A stretch of DNA of 64,000 bases from JAXMDC01 sp046349035 (GTDB lineage: Bacteria; Pseudomonadota; Alphaproteobacteria; Rhizobiales; Kaistiaceae), in contig JAXMDC010000002.1 of NCBI GenBank assembly GCA_046349035.1, positions 186,001-250,000 of the forward strand, in the 5' to 3' direction. Of this stretch, positions 1 through 8,646 are shown piece after piece. Within the stretch, counting starts at the first letter, position 1, and each line of letters starts with the position of its first letter. Under the pieces are notes generated by a model that saw only the letters and a list, made by a program, of their open reading frames with translations, had not been told where the DNA came from and did no database searches. The translations under genes were made by a program, and so were the position numbers.

Positions 1-218
1 AATGCAAATGAACAAAAGATAATGTTGCCGATCAGCCGGCCGCATGTTGGCGCTAGAAGCGCCGGTATCAACTTCAAGGGAGCGTGCCCTCAAGTTGTTG
101 TGAAGATTGTTGCTGCGTCACGCGCTTGGCGCGTGGAGTCGCCACCGGGCACCGCGACGGCTAAGAGCATGGCTGCGCGGGGACGCGCGGGCGCGATATG
201 GCGGCCGAGGAGAGCACG

Positions 219-605
219 ATGAAATTAGGCTATGTCATCCTCTATGTGCCTGACGTGGCGGCGGCGGTTGCCTTCTACGAGGAGGCCTTCGGGCTCAAGC
301 GCCGCTTCCTGCACGAGAGCGGTCAGTACGCCGAGCTCGAGACCGGCGAAACCGCGCTCGCTTTCGCGCACGAGGACCTCGCGGCGACCAACGCGCCGTT
401 CCGCCCGACCCGTCCAGCGGATGAAGCGCCGGCCGTAGAAGTCGCGCTCGTCACCGGCGACGTCGCCGCGGCTTACAAGCGTGCCGTCGCCGCCGGCGCC
501 ACCGCGGTCGCCAAGCCGAAGACCAAGCCCTGGGGTCAGGTCGTCTCCTATGTCCGCGACCGCAACGGCTTCCTCGTCGAGATCTGCAGCGCGGTGTCCG
601 GATGA
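219..605 (+). CDS. VOC family (glyoxalase/bleomycin-resistance fold) protein
   Basis: A 128-residue protein that is a single VOC module: the N-terminus (KLGYVILYVPDVAAAVAFYE) is the usual first beta-alpha unit, and the end (YVRDRNGFLVEIC) carries the C-terminal metal-ligand Glu of the fold. Family members act as dimeric metal-dependent lyases, dioxygenases or drug-binding proteins, and the substrate here cannot be told. I chose the ATG at 219 because a GAGGAG motif lies about 8 nt upstream; an in-frame ATG at 198 would add seven residues. The stop overlaps the next start (ATGA), so the next gene is probably translationally coupled. Confidence 0.85.
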   Translation: MKLGYVILYVPDVAAAVAFYEEAFGLKRRFLHESGQYAELETGETALAFAHEDLAATNAPFRPTRPADEAPAVEVALVTGDVAAAYKRAVAAGATAVAKPKTKPWGQVVSYVRDRNGFLVEICSAVSG

Positions 606-916
606 GACCGGCGGCGTCGCGGCGATCGCCGGCCGCGAAGCGGGCCGATCCTTTGCTCGCCCTCCGCAACATCGGCCCCGCGGCGCGCGCCGATCTCCGC
701 CTCCTTGGCATTGACACGCCTGCCCAGCTTGCCGAGCGCGAGCCGGATGCGCTCTATCGCGAACTCGCCCGCCGCACGGGGGCCCGCCACGATCCCTGCG
801 TCTGGGATGTCTTTGCCGCCGCGATCCACGAAGCGCGAACCGGGGAGGCGCTGGCGTGGTGGCGCTTCACACCCCTCCGCAAGGCTCGCCAAGCCCGCGG
901 CGAGTTCCCCGGTTAG
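602..916 (+). CDS. Cdd1-like helix-hairpin-helix protein
   Basis: A 104-residue protein with the pattern of the Cdd1/'pathogenicity locus' family: a helix-hairpin-helix segment (LRNIGPAARADLRLLGI, residues 21-37), then ARRTGARHDPCVWDVFAAAI and a WWRFTPLRKARQ tail. The HhH fold is related to nucleic-acid-binding modules, but no member has a firm biochemical role that I know of. It starts in a 4-bp overlap with the VOC gene and is likely cotranscribed with it. The first 16 residues are basic and poorly conserved-looking, so a later start is possible. Confidence 0.75.
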   Translation: MRPAASRRSPAAKRADPLLALRNIGPAARADLRLLGIDTPAQLAEREPDALYRELARRTGARHDPCVWDVFAAAIHEARTGEALAWWRFTPLRKARQARGEFPG

Positions 917-1001
917 CTTTGCCGCGGTCAACCGTTGTTGTAGCGCCGCCTGAAGTGGCAATGATGCGCCCGCGTAACCGACCGACGATATCGCGACCCC
1001 G

Positions 1002-1529
1002 ATGACCAAGCCGCCCGCCGCGCCGCTTCGCCCATACCACGTTCTGTTTCTGTGCACCGGCAACTCGGCGCGCTCGATCATGGCCGAAGCGATCCTCAAT
1101 CTCGCCGGCCGCGGCCAACGCTTTGTCGCCTACAGCGCCGGCAGCCACCCCAAGGGCGCGGTGCATCCCGAAACGGTGAACCTTCTGACCGGGCTCGGCT
1201 ACGACCACTCCGCGCTCCGCTCCAAATCCTGGGACGAATTCGCCGCGCCCGAGGCGCCGCCAATCGACTTCGTCATCACGCTTTGCGACGAGGCCGCCGG
1301 CGAGGCTTGCCCGCTGTTCTTCGGCGCGCCGCTCCGCTCGCACTGGCCGACCCCCGACCCCGCTCGTCCGGCCGGCGGCGACTCACCCGCCACCGCGCAC
1401 GCCCGCGCTTACTGGCTGCTCGAACAGCGCATGAAGCGCCTCCTGGAATCGCCGGAGGCGCTGGACCGCGCCGCGCTTGCCGATCGCATCGCCGCCATCG
1501 GCCGCCTCGCCTTTACGCGGCGGAGCTAG
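1002..1529 (+). CDS. arsC: Arsenate reductase / LMW protein tyrosine phosphatase-like
   Basis: A 175-residue protein with the phosphate-binding loop CTGNSARS near residues 18-25 after a hydrophobic strand (YHVLFL). This is the P-loop of the LMW-PTPase fold used by thioredoxin-coupled ArsC enzymes. Further Cys residues occur in the LCDEAAGEACP stretch (about residues 91-101), the position of the relay cysteines in ArsC. Together these favour arsenate reduction over tyrosine phosphatase activity. No arsB, acr3 or arsR is adjacent, so an arsenic role is inferred from family alone. It lies 85 nt after the Cdd1-like gene and 6 nt before a methyltransferase gene. Confidence 0.75.
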   Translation: MTKPPAAPLRPYHVLFLCTGNSARSIMAEAILNLAGRGQRFVAYSAGSHPKGAVHPETVNLLTGLGYDHSALRSKSWDEFAAPEAPPIDFVITLCDEAAGEACPLFFGAPLRSHWPTPDPARPAGGDSPATAHARAYWLLEQRMKRLLESPEALDRAALADRIAAIGRLAFTRRS

Positions 1530-1535
1530 AAGCGG

Positions 1536-2222
1536 TTGACCCGGCGCCTGCGCTCGCTCGACCCTGCGACCTTCATCGCCGAGAACACGCGCCTTGAGCC
1601 GGTCCCCCGCATACCGGAGATCGCCGTCTACACCGCGCATGAGGCGACCGGCCTCTGGCGCGTCGCCGAGGCGAGCGGCGAGGCCGACCCTCCGCCGCCC
1701 TATTGGGCCTTCCCCTGGGCCGGCGGCCTGGCCCTGGCGCGGCATCTCCTCGACCGTCCGGACTGCGTCGCCGGCCGGCGCGTCCTCGACCTTGGCACCG
1801 GCTCCGGCCTCGTCGCCATCGCCGCGATGAAGGCCGGCGCGGCGGCGGTGGTGGCCGCCGATATCGATCGCTTCGCCGCCGCCGCGGCGCGGATCAACGC
1901 CGCCGCCAACGGCGTCCATGTCACGGTGCGGCAGGAGGATCTGACCGGCGGCCCGCCGCTCGGGGTCGATGTCGTCCTGGTCGGCGACCTCTTCTACGGC
2001 GCCGCGCTCGCCGCGCGCGTCACCGCCTTCCTCGACCGCTGTCTGGCTGCGGGCGAAGAGGTACTGATCGGCGATCCCTATCGCGCCTATCTTCCGTCGG
2101 CGCGGTTAACCTTGCTCAGCGATTACCCCGTCGTCGATGTCGGCGAGGTCGAAGGCAAGGGGAGGGGACGGGGCGGCGTGTTCCGCCTGGAGAAGGTGCC
2201 GGCGCCGGCGATGACGCCTTAG
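1536..2222 (+). CDS. Class I SAM-dependent methyltransferase (ETFB-lysine/PrmA-like)
   Basis: A 228-residue protein with a clear motif I (VLDLGTGSGLVAIAAMKAGA) and a motif II acidic end (VVAADID) of the Rossmann methyltransferase fold. The preceding PPPPYWAFPWAGGLALARHLL segment is typical of the bacterial electron-transfer-flavoprotein beta lysine methyltransferase/nicotinamide-N-methylase-like group, related to ribosomal L11 methyltransferase. A protein substrate is therefore plausible but not proven. The start is TTG, 6 nt after the arsC stop. The 3' end overlaps the convergent cyclic-nucleotide-binding gene by 4 bp (TTAG holds both stops). Confidence 0.8.
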   Translation: MTRRLRSLDPATFIAENTRLEPVPRIPEIAVYTAHEATGLWRVAEASGEADPPPPYWAFPWAGGLALARHLLDRPDCVAGRRVLDLGTGSGLVAIAAMKAGAAAVVAADIDRFAAAAARINAAANGVHVTVRQEDLTGGPPLGVDVVLVGDLFYGAALAARVTAFLDRCLAAGEEVLIGDPYRAYLPSARLTLLSDYPVVDVGEVEGKGRGRGGVFRLEKVPAPAMTP

Positions 2223-2629
2223 GCGGCGGCGCGGTCGTTCATGGTGCGCAGCCGACGCGCCATCACCCGCATCATCTGCAGCGCGAAAGACGGCATCTCC
2301 TCGACCAGGTAGAGGAAGGTCTGCTCGTCCAGCACCGATACCTCGACCACGTTTTCCGCCCGCGCCGTGGCGCTCCGCGGCGTCGAATCGATCAGCGCCA
2401 TCTCGCCGAAAATGTCGCCCGGGCCGAGGCGGTCGAGCACCCGCCCGCCGTGTTCGATCGTGACGCGGCCCTCGCGCACGACGAACACATGGTCGGCGCG
2501 TTCGCCCTCGCTGAATACCGTCGTGCCGGCGGGAAAGGTCCGCACCGGCAGCTTCATGCGTGCGAGCACTGAGAAGTAGATCGGTGGCAGCACCGGACGC
2601 CCCTTCGGCCCGTATGGCCGGTGCGACAA
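2219..2629 (-). CDS. Cyclic-nucleotide-binding domain (CNBD) protein
   Basis: A 136-residue stand-alone CNBD. The core FPAGTTVFSEGERADHVFVV, the Gly-rich turn and the phosphate-binding cassette (GDIFGEMALIDSTPRSATARA, with Glu and Arg at the ligand positions) are all present. There is no DNA-binding helix-turn-helix or enzymatic domain, so it is not a complete CRP-type regulator. The reading frame opens with TTG at 2629; an ATG at 2557 (MKLPVRTF) is an alternative that would remove 24 residues. Ligand and partner are unknown. It is a convergent neighbour of the methyltransferase. Confidence 0.78.
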   Translation of the reverse strand: MSHRPYGPKGRPVLPPIYFSVLARMKLPVRTFPAGTTVFSEGERADHVFVVREGRVTIEHGGRVLDRLGPGDIFGEMALIDSTPRSATARAENVVEVSVLDEQTFLYLVEEMPSFALQMMRVMARRLRTMNDRAAA

Positions 2630-2836
2630 TGCCTGCCGCCGCGTGGACGTTTGGTGAATGGATTACTGGCGATTTGATTGAAAACTGCTGAGATCGTCGG
2701 AGCGCCGACCGTCCGTGTTGGGTGCGGTGTGGCCGGCGTTTCCGACCGTGAGTTGCGGCGCTTACGCCCTTCGACCGCCGGCCGGCATTTGCTAAGAGTC
2801 GCCAGAGCGGGGACTTGTTTCAGGGGAGGCCCAGCC

Positions 2837-4558
2837 TTGCCAGTCGCGTTGTTTCTCACCGGCCGCGCCGCGCTGGCCGCCGGGCTCCTGGTCGCGGCCT
2901 GCTTCCTGGCGGGTGAAGCGGCCGCCCAGTCCGTCGGCATCACCGACTGCGATCGCCTCGCCGCCTCGCCGACCGACACCGATCGCGTCGACGGCGTTCC
3001 CGGCCTGACCCGCGACGCGCTTGTCGCCTCCGGTGAAGCCGGACTCGCCGCCGCCCTGGCCGCCTGCCAGGCGGAGGTCGCTGCCCATCCCGACATCCGC
3101 CGCTTCGCCTTCCAACTCGGCCGCCTCTACGAGGCGTCGAAAAACAACGACGATGCGATGCGCTGGTTCGAGAAGGCGGCCGCCGCCGGCAGCGCCGGGG
3201 CGATGAACAACATCGGCGCCATGTACAACGCCGGCAGCGGCGTCGTCCGCGATGCCGCGCTCGCCCGCACCTGGTTCGAGAAGGCGGCGGCTGCCGGCAA
3301 CGCGACGGCGATGACCAATCTCGGGGTGCTCTATCGCGACGCGGCGGGCGTCCCCCGCGACTATGCCGAAGCGCGGCGCTGGTTCGAGAAGGCGGCGGCG
3401 CTGGGCGAAGCGACGGCGATGGCCAATCTCGGCGTCTTCTTCTCCCAGGGCCTCGGCGTGCCGCGCGACGTCGTCGCCGGGCGCGGCTGGTTCGAGAAGG
3501 CGGCGGACGCCGGCAACGTTCTGGCGATGGGGGCGGTCGGCGAATTCTACCGCGACGGCGACGGCGTGCCGCGCGACTACGGGCTCGCCCGTTCCTGGTT
3601 CGAGAAGGCCGCCAATGCCGGCAACGCGCTGGCAATGTTCAGCCTCGGGCGCCTCTATTTCGCCGGCCAGGGCGTCGCGCGCGATTACGCCGAAGCCCGC
3701 GCCTGGTACGAGAAGAGCGCCGCTCTCGGCAACGCCGCGGCGCAGACCGGGCTCGGGGTCATCTACGATAACGGTCTCGGCGTCCCCCGCGACTACGTCG
3801 CCGCCCGCGGCTGGTACGAAAAAGGCGCCGCCGGTGGCGACGCCACCGCGATGGGCAATCTCGGCTGGCTTTACCGCAACGGCTCCGGCGTCGCCCGCGA
3901 CTACGACACCGCGCGCAGTTGGCTGGAGAAGGCGGCCGCCGCCGGCTCCGCCTCGGCGATGAACAATATCGGCCTCCTCTACCACGAGGGCACCGGCGTC
4001 GCCCGCGACGAGGCAATGGCGCGGAGCTGGTTCGAAAAGGCGGCGAATGCCGGCTGGACGCAGGCGATGATCAACCTGGCGATCATGTATCGCGACGGCG
4101 TCGGCGTCGCCCGCGACCTCGCCGCCACGCACAGCTGGTTCGAGAAAGCGGCGGCGCGGGGCGACGCCACCGCCATGTACAATCTTGGCACCCTCTACCA
4201 CGAGGCAACCGGCGTCCCGCGCGACGACGCCAAAGCGCGCGCCTGGCACGAGAAGGCGGCGAGCGCCGGCAACGCCGCGGCGATGCACAATCTCGGCGCG
4301 CTGCTCGACAAGGGCGAGGGCGGCGCCCGCGACCAGGCCCGCGCCCTTCAGCTCCTCCTTGCGGCGATGGCGGCCGGCAACGCGTTCAGCTTCGACCAGT
4401 TCCGCGACAACTCCGGCGCCTATTCGGTGACGGTGCGGCGCGGCATCGAGGCGTTCCTGATCGACAACGGCTATCTCAAGGGCCGCGCCGACGGCACCTT
4501 CGACCGCGCGACCGCCGCGGCGCTCACCGCCTACCAGAAGGCGGTGGCCGGCAAGTAG
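2837..4558 (+). CDS. Exported SEL1-repeat protein with C-terminal peptidoglycan-binding-like domain
   Basis: A 573-residue protein. I place the start at TTG 2837, which has a GGGAGG motif about 8 nt upstream and is followed directly by a signal peptide (hydrophobic to AGEAAAQ). A much longer frame from ATG 2678 has no signal at its start. The body is a solenoid of about 11 SEL1 repeats of 36 residues, each marked by a WFEKAA-like motif, then AM.NLG and V.RD. The last 45 residues resemble PG_binding_1 (GYLKGRADGTFDRATAAALTAYQ). SEL1 solenoids mediate protein contacts, and here they should act in the periplasm, perhaps bound to the wall. The caspase-like gene follows on the same strand. Confidence 0.85.
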   Translation: MPVALFLTGRAALAAGLLVAACFLAGEAAAQSVGITDCDRLAASPTDTDRVDGVPGLTRDALVASGEAGLAAALAACQAEVAAHPDIRRFAFQLGRLYEASKNNDDAMRWFEKAAAAGSAGAMNNIGAMYNAGSGVVRDAALARTWFEKAAAAGNATAMTNLGVLYRDAAGVPRDYAEARRWFEKAAALGEATAMANLGVFFSQGLGVPRDVVAGRGWFEKAADAGNVLAMGAVGEFYRDGDGVPRDYGLARSWFEKAANAGNALAMFSLGRLYFAGQGVARDYAEARAWYEKSAALGNAAAQTGLGVIYDNGLGVPRDYVAARGWYEKGAAGGDATAMGNLGWLYRNGSGVARDYDTARSWLEKAAAAGSASAMNNIGLLYHEGTGVARDEAMARSWFEKAANAGWTQAMINLAIMYRDGVGVARDLAATHSWFEKAAARGDATAMYNLGTLYHEATGVPRDDAKARAWHEKAASAGNAAAMHNLGALLDKGEGGARDQARALQLLLAAMAAGNAFSFDQFRDNSGAYSVTVRRGIEAFLIDNGYLKGRADGTFDRATAAALTAYQKAVAGK

Positions 4559-4661
4559 GGGGAGGGCGCCCCGACGCGGACCCTGCTATTCATCGCCGGT
4601 TCAAATCCCGCCGGCTAATGGCAGGCTGGAGGGTTCGTTGCCGATGGGGAAAGGACGGACG

Positions 4662-6725
4662 ATGGTCACGCTTCTGCGCACGGCGGCTGCCGCGCTTGCC
4701 GCGCTCGCCTTCGCTGTGATCCTTCCCGCCTCGGCGCAGGCGGCGCGGGTCGCCCTCATCGTCGGCAACGACGCGTACAAGAACCTTCCGGCGCTGCAGA
4801 AGGCGCGCGCCGACGCGGCCGCTTATGCCGACCTCCTGAAGTCCCAGGGCTTCGACCAGGTGATGCTGAAGACCGACCTGACCAAGGCCGGCCTCGACGA
4901 AGCCATTGCCGTTTTCCTCGACGCGATCAAGCCCGGCGACACCGCGCTCTTTGCCTATAGCGGCCACGGCTGGAGCGACGGCGCGCAGAATTACATCCTC
5001 GGCGTCGATGCGCCCAAGGTCGGCAGCCAGGAGCTGCTCGCCCGCATCTCGGTGCCGCTCCGCAACGGTTCGACCGGCGTCCTCGACGACATGGACCGCC
5101 GCGGCGCCGCACTGAAGGTGGCGATCATCGACGCCTGCCGCGACAACCCCTTCGCGCCGCAGGCCAACGGCCGCTCGATCGGCGTCGGCCGCGGCCTGAC
5201 GCGGCTCGATCCGCCGCGCGGTACCTTCGTCGTCTTCTCCGCCGGCGCCGGCCAGGTCGCCCTCGACCGCCTCTCCGACCGCGACACCGATCCGAACAGC
5301 GTCTTCACCCGCTCCTTCCTGCCGCAGCTCCGAGCCGGGCTGCCACTGCAGGAGGCAATGCAGAAGGCGCGGGCGCAGGTCGTCGCACTCGCCGGCACCG
5401 TCCGTCACGAGCAGCAGCCCGCCTACTACGACGAGCTTCTCGGCGAAGCCTGCCTCTCCGGCCGCTGCGGCGACGCGACGGCGACCACCGCCGCCGTCCC
5501 ACCGGCGACCGCCGCGCAGCCGAGCGCCGAGGTGGCGTTCTGGACCTCGATCCAGAACTCGAGCAACCCCGCCGACTTCCGCGCCTATCTCACGCAATTC
5601 CCCGGCGGCACCTTCGCCGCGCTCGCCAACAATCGTCTCGCCGCTCTGGCGACGCCGACCGCGGCCGCCGCGACCCCCGCGCCACCCGCCGCAGCGCCGC
5701 CCACCCAGACCGCGGCGCTGACGCCGCCGGCCAAGGTCGCGCCGCCGCTCGCCCCGCCAGCTCCTGCCAAGACCGCCGCGACAACCGCTTGCCCCGGCGG
5801 CCTCGTCGCCTCGCTCGGCCGCGTCGGCGTCTCGCTCGCCGCCCGCTGCATCAAAGTCAAGGAAAGCATCCGCGACTGCGCCGACCTTTGCCCGGAACTG
5901 GTGCTCCTGCCCGGCGGCAGCTTCACCATGGGCTCGCCGACCAACGAGGCCGAGAGGCGCCCCGATGAAAACCCGGCTCGCACTGTGACCATCGCCGCCG
6001 GGCTTGCCGTCGCCAAGTACGAAGTGACGCGGGGCGAGTTCGCCGCTTTCGTCCGCGAGAGCGGCTATCAGCCCGGCCTGTCCTGCCTCACCCTCGGCCC
6101 CGGCGGCACGCCGGTGGTGGCGCCGGACAAGTCGTTCCGCGATCCCGGTTTCCCGCAGGGCGACAACCACCCGGTGGTCTGCGTCTCGCACGACGACGCC
6201 CGCGCCTATGCCGCCTGGCTCGCCCAGAAGACTGGACAGCCCTACCGCCTGCTCAGCGAGGCCGAGTTCGAATACGCCATCCGCGCCGGCACCAAGACCG
6301 CCTACTGGTTCGGCGGCGCCGAGAAGGCCTGCCTCGCCGCCAACAGCCGCGGCCCGGCCGCCGACATCCTGCTCCGCCGGCCGGGTCAGCGGGCTGCCGC
6401 TGTCGCCGCCACCGCGGCCGCCGGCTGTGCCGACCGCTTCCTCTTCACCGCGCCGGTCGGTTCCTATCCGCCCAACGCCTTCGGCCTCTTCGACACCGCC
6501 GGCAACGTCGCCGAATGGACCGCCGACTGCTACCACGACAGCTACAACGGCGCGCCGAAGGACGGCACCGCCTGGGTCGCGCCGGGCTGCACGGATCGCG
6601 TCCTGCGCGGCGGCTCGTTCATCCGCGAGCCGAGCCTCCTGCGCTCGGCCAGCCGCTCCAGCGCCGCCGCGACGACCCGCACCGGCTATCTCGGCTTCCG
6701 CGTCGCCCGCACGCTGGCGCCGTAG
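4662..6725 (+). CDS. Exported caspase-like (peptidase C14) / formylglycine-generating-enzyme-like fusion
   Basis: A 687-residue two-domain protein. After a signal peptide (ending near PASAQA), the caspase-like domain runs to about residue 260: VALIVGNDAYKNLPAL, catalytic His in YSGHGW (about residue 102) and Cys in IIDACRDNPF (about residue 159). An Ala/Pro-rich linker follows. From about residue 416 comes an FGE/SUMF1-type domain: LPGGSFTMGSP, EYEVTRGEF-like strands, AGNVAEWTAD, LRGGSF and GYLGFRV. In such bacterial proteins the FGE fold is often a non-catalytic sensor or anchoring domain. I chose ATG 4662 because the signal peptide follows at once; TTG 4638 and ATG 4644 are in-frame alternatives. 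Confidence 0.85.
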   Translation: MVTLLRTAAAALAALAFAVILPASAQAARVALIVGNDAYKNLPALQKARADAAAYADLLKSQGFDQVMLKTDLTKAGLDEAIAVFLDAIKPGDTALFAYSGHGWSDGAQNYILGVDAPKVGSQELLARISVPLRNGSTGVLDDMDRRGAALKVAIIDACRDNPFAPQANGRSIGVGRGLTRLDPPRGTFVVFSAGAGQVALDRLSDRDTDPNSVFTRSFLPQLRAGLPLQEAMQKARAQVVALAGTVRHEQQPAYYDELLGEACLSGRCGDATATTAAVPPATAAQPSAEVAFWTSIQNSSNPADFRAYLTQFPGGTFAALANNRLAALATPTAAAATPAPPAAAPPTQTAALTPPAKVAPPLAPPAPAKTAATTACPGGLVASLGRVGVSLAARCIKVKESIRDCADLCPELVLLPGGSFTMGSPTNEAERRPDENPARTVTIAAGLAVAKYEVTRGEFAAFVRESGYQPGLSCLTLGPGGTPVVAPDKSFRDPGFPQGDNHPVVCVSHDDARAYAAWLAQKTGQPYRLLSEAEFEYAIRAGTKTAYWFGGAEKACLAANSRGPAADILLRRPGQRAAAVAATAAAGCADRFLFTAPVGSYPPNAFGLFDTAGNVAEWTADCYHDSYNGAPKDGTAWVAPGCTDRVLRGGSFIREPSLLRSASRSSAAATTRTGYLGFRVARTLAP

Positions 6726-6838
6726 GCGGCCGGCTCTGAACGGCCGGTTCGGCTGCCGTTCAGGCGGCTGCGGCTAGGTTCTCCGGCAAACTGTCAGCCT
6801 CGCCCCTCCAGGGACGACCGCCGCTCCGGAGCCGTCCG

Positions 6839-7672
6839 ATGCGCCTTGCCCTCGCTCTCCTCGCCCTTTGTCTTCCCACGCTGGTCTCCGCCCCGCCGGC
6901 GGCGGCCAATGCCAAGCTGGAGGTCCGCAGTTGCTCGGCCGCGCTCTTCCGCATGGAAGGCATGACCCTCGACCAGAAGGCGCTGGTGCTGACAGCCGGC
7001 CACTGCATCAATGCCGGCCGCTTCAAGAACGACCTCGGCACCTTCCCGGCCGACGGCGAAAGATTCATCGACCGGCCGGAAGATGCCTTCATCCAAGTGA
7101 AGAGCGAGGCCGGCGCCTTCAAGCGCTACCACACCCGCCGCCTGGTCTTCGCGACGATGACGGTGAGCGACCTTGCCGTCTACGAACTCGATGCCAGCTA
7201 CGCCGATATCCTCGCCGCCGACAAGGACGTCGAGGTCTTCATCCTCGGCACGCGGCCGATGGTGGCGGGCGTCGCTTTCGGCGTCCCCTCGGCGAACAAG
7301 CAGCGGAGCTTCGACTGCGTCTCCGAGGCGATCGTGCCGACGCTGCTCGACAAGCCCTGGCGCTGGAACGAGGTGATCCGCTTCCGCCACCAGGAGAGCT
7401 GCCTCTTCGTCGGCGGCGCCTCCGGTTCGCCCGTGCTCTACCGCGACCGCATCGTCGCCGTCGCCAACGATGTCTTCGACCCCGGCACCGCCTGCGCCTT
7501 CGGTTCGCCCTGCGAAGTCGACACCGACGGCAAGACCACGACGGCCAAGCCCGGCCAGTCCTACGCCACCCAGACCTATCGTCTCTACGACTGCTACGAC
7601 GCGATGAAGAAGGCGTTCGACTTCACCCGCGCCTCGTGCACTCTCGCCGGGGAGCGCCATAGCGGGCGATGA
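6839..7672 (+). CDS. Secreted trypsin-like serine protease
   Basis: A 277-residue protein with an N-terminal signal peptide (to about residue 24). The chymotrypsin-fold triad is readable: His55 in LTAGHC, Asp111 in VSDLAVYEL and Ser197 in GGASGSPVL. Several Cys residues suggest disulfides and periplasmic or extracellular folding. It is short of extra domains such as PDZ, so it is not a DegP/HtrA protein. It follows the caspase-like gene by 113 nt on the same strand, and its stop overlaps the start of a 74-residue ORF. The substrate is unknown; processing of a neighbour product is a reasonable guess only. Confidence 0.82.
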   Translation: MRLALALLALCLPTLVSAPPAAANAKLEVRSCSAALFRMEGMTLDQKALVLTAGHCINAGRFKNDLGTFPADGERFIDRPEDAFIQVKSEAGAFKRYHTRRLVFATMTVSDLAVYELDASYADILAADKDVEVFILGTRPMVAGVAFGVPSANKQRSFDCVSEAIVPTLLDKPWRWNEVIRFRHQESCLFVGGASGSPVLYRDRIVAVANDVFDPGTACAFGSPCEVDTDGKTTTAKPGQSYATQTYRLYDCYDAMKKAFDFTRASCTLAGERHSGR

Positions 7673-7893
7673 GCAGCCCGATCACGCTCCTCCTGACCGA
7701 TGACGACGAGGGCATCGTCATCGCCAAGTCCGGCGTGCCCGAACCGGACGCGGCACTCCTCGGCTGGCTGAAGCGCGAGTGCTGCGGCGCCTACCGCCAC
7801 CGCTGCGACGGTGCCTTCAACACCTTCTTCACCTTCGCGGACGCTGAAGACGCACGGCGCTTCCAAGCGGCGTGGAAGGCGCGGAGCCTCTAG
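7669..7893 (+). CDS. Small hypothetical protein
   Basis: A 74-residue acidic N-half/basic C-half protein. The start overlaps the protease stop (ATGA), which argues for real, coupled translation. I recognise no named family; it has two adjacent Cys plus a third (ECCGAYRHRC) and a strongly aromatic segment (FNTFFTFADAEDARRFQAAW). No signal peptide or membrane segment is visible. Its stop shares the tetranucleotide CTAG with the convergent UPF0314 gene. Confidence 0.6.
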   Translation: MSSPITLLLTDDDEGIVIAKSGVPEPDAALLGWLKRECCGAYRHRCDGAFNTFFTFADAEDARRFQAAWKARSL

Positions 7894-8516
7894 CGCGCCG
7901 CGCGCTGGCCCTCGAGCTGCCAGCGCGCGATGCTGTCGCTGGGGTAGATCAGCTGCAGCGTGTTGAGCGTGAGGTTGTCGCGGATCATCGCCCCGGTGAA
8001 CAGCTCCAGGCCGATGCCGAGCGCCACCGTCGCGCGGCTCGGCAGGAAGCGGGCGAGCCAGAAGCCGGTGGTACAGGCGAGGGTATCGGACAACGAGTTG
8101 ATGACGCTGTCGCCGCTGTAGCCGTTGGCGAGCGCCTGCTCGCGGTAGCGGGCGATCACCGGCGGCGAATTTTCCAGCGTTTCCCAGCCGACCTCGATGC
8201 CGAGAGCGATCGCCAGCCGCACCAGAACGCCGGAGCGCGGCAGGACCAGCGTCGCCGCGGCATAGAAGAGGAGGCCGTGGATGACATGCGAGGGCGTGTA
8301 CCAGTCGACGATCTGCTGCGAATTCTCCGCGCTGAGGACGTCGCCCTGCCACAAGCGGACGACGCCGCAGGTGCAGATCGGCGGCTGCCCCATCGCGGTG
8401 AGGATGGCGCCCTGAAGGGCAACCACCCCGGCGACCAAGGTGACGGCCAGCGCCGCCGTCGCGATCGGCGAGCGCTCCGCGGCGGTCAGGGCGGGCGAAG
8501 GGAGCGGGCCGCTCAT
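7890..8516 (-). CDS. UPF0314 / DUF2585 family membrane protein
   Basis: A 208-residue integral membrane protein of the DUF2585 family found mainly in Alphaproteobacteria. The conserved core AENSQQIVDWYTPSHVIHG, the GDSVINSLSDTLA motif and FTGAMIRDNLTLN are present, with about five hydrophobic segments. No function is established for the family. I place the start at ATG 8516 (MSGPLPS); the frame stays open to 8624, but the extra residues are Arg-rich and unlike the family. It is a tail-to-tail neighbour of the 74-residue gene. Confidence 0.85.
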   Translation of the reverse strand: MSGPLPSPALTAAERSPIATAALAVTLVAGVVALQGAILTAMGQPPICTCGVVRLWQGDVLSAENSQQIVDWYTPSHVIHGLLFYAAATLVLPRSGVLVRLAIALGIEVGWETLENSPPVIARYREQALANGYSGDSVINSLSDTLACTTGFWLARFLPSRATVALGIGLELFTGAMIRDNLTLNTLQLIYPSDSIARWQLEGQRAAR

Positions 8517-8646
8517 TGAGATCCAGGTCTCCGTCTGGAGCCGCCTTTCCCTTACGGGCGAGACAGGCAATGCTCGCGGCCGAGGCAAGGCGCGAATCGT
8601 TCGCGTCGGCCGCAAGCGCTGCACGCCGCTACACCGCCGGGAACCG

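Noticed and set aside
1..218. Possible gene or promoter at the left edge
   Set aside because: A 66-codon frame (22-222) has no ribosome-binding site and a basic, domain-free product; no clear promoter could be picked out.
2678..2836. N-terminal extension of the SEL1 protein from ATG 2678
   Set aside because: It would bury the signal peptide 53 residues inside the protein. TTG 2837 has a better ribosome-binding site and is followed directly by the signal peptide.
2792..4288. A 498-codon open frame on the minus strand opposite the SEL1 gene
   Set aside because: GC-rich codon bias leaves antisense frames open. Its product is a periodic Arg/Val/Gly mirror of the SEL1 repeats with no start signals, while the plus frame has a signal peptide and clear repeats.
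4594..4615. A tRNA T-arm-like sequence (GGTTCAAATCC) before the caspase gene
   Set aside because: The stem does not pair properly and no acceptor, D or anticodon arm is found upstream, so neither a tRNA gene nor an attachment site is supported.
4590..6536. A 648-codon minus-strand frame opposite the caspase-FGE gene
   Set aside because: The composition is Gly/Arg/Glu-rich without domains; the plus strand encodes intact catalytic motifs over the same bases.
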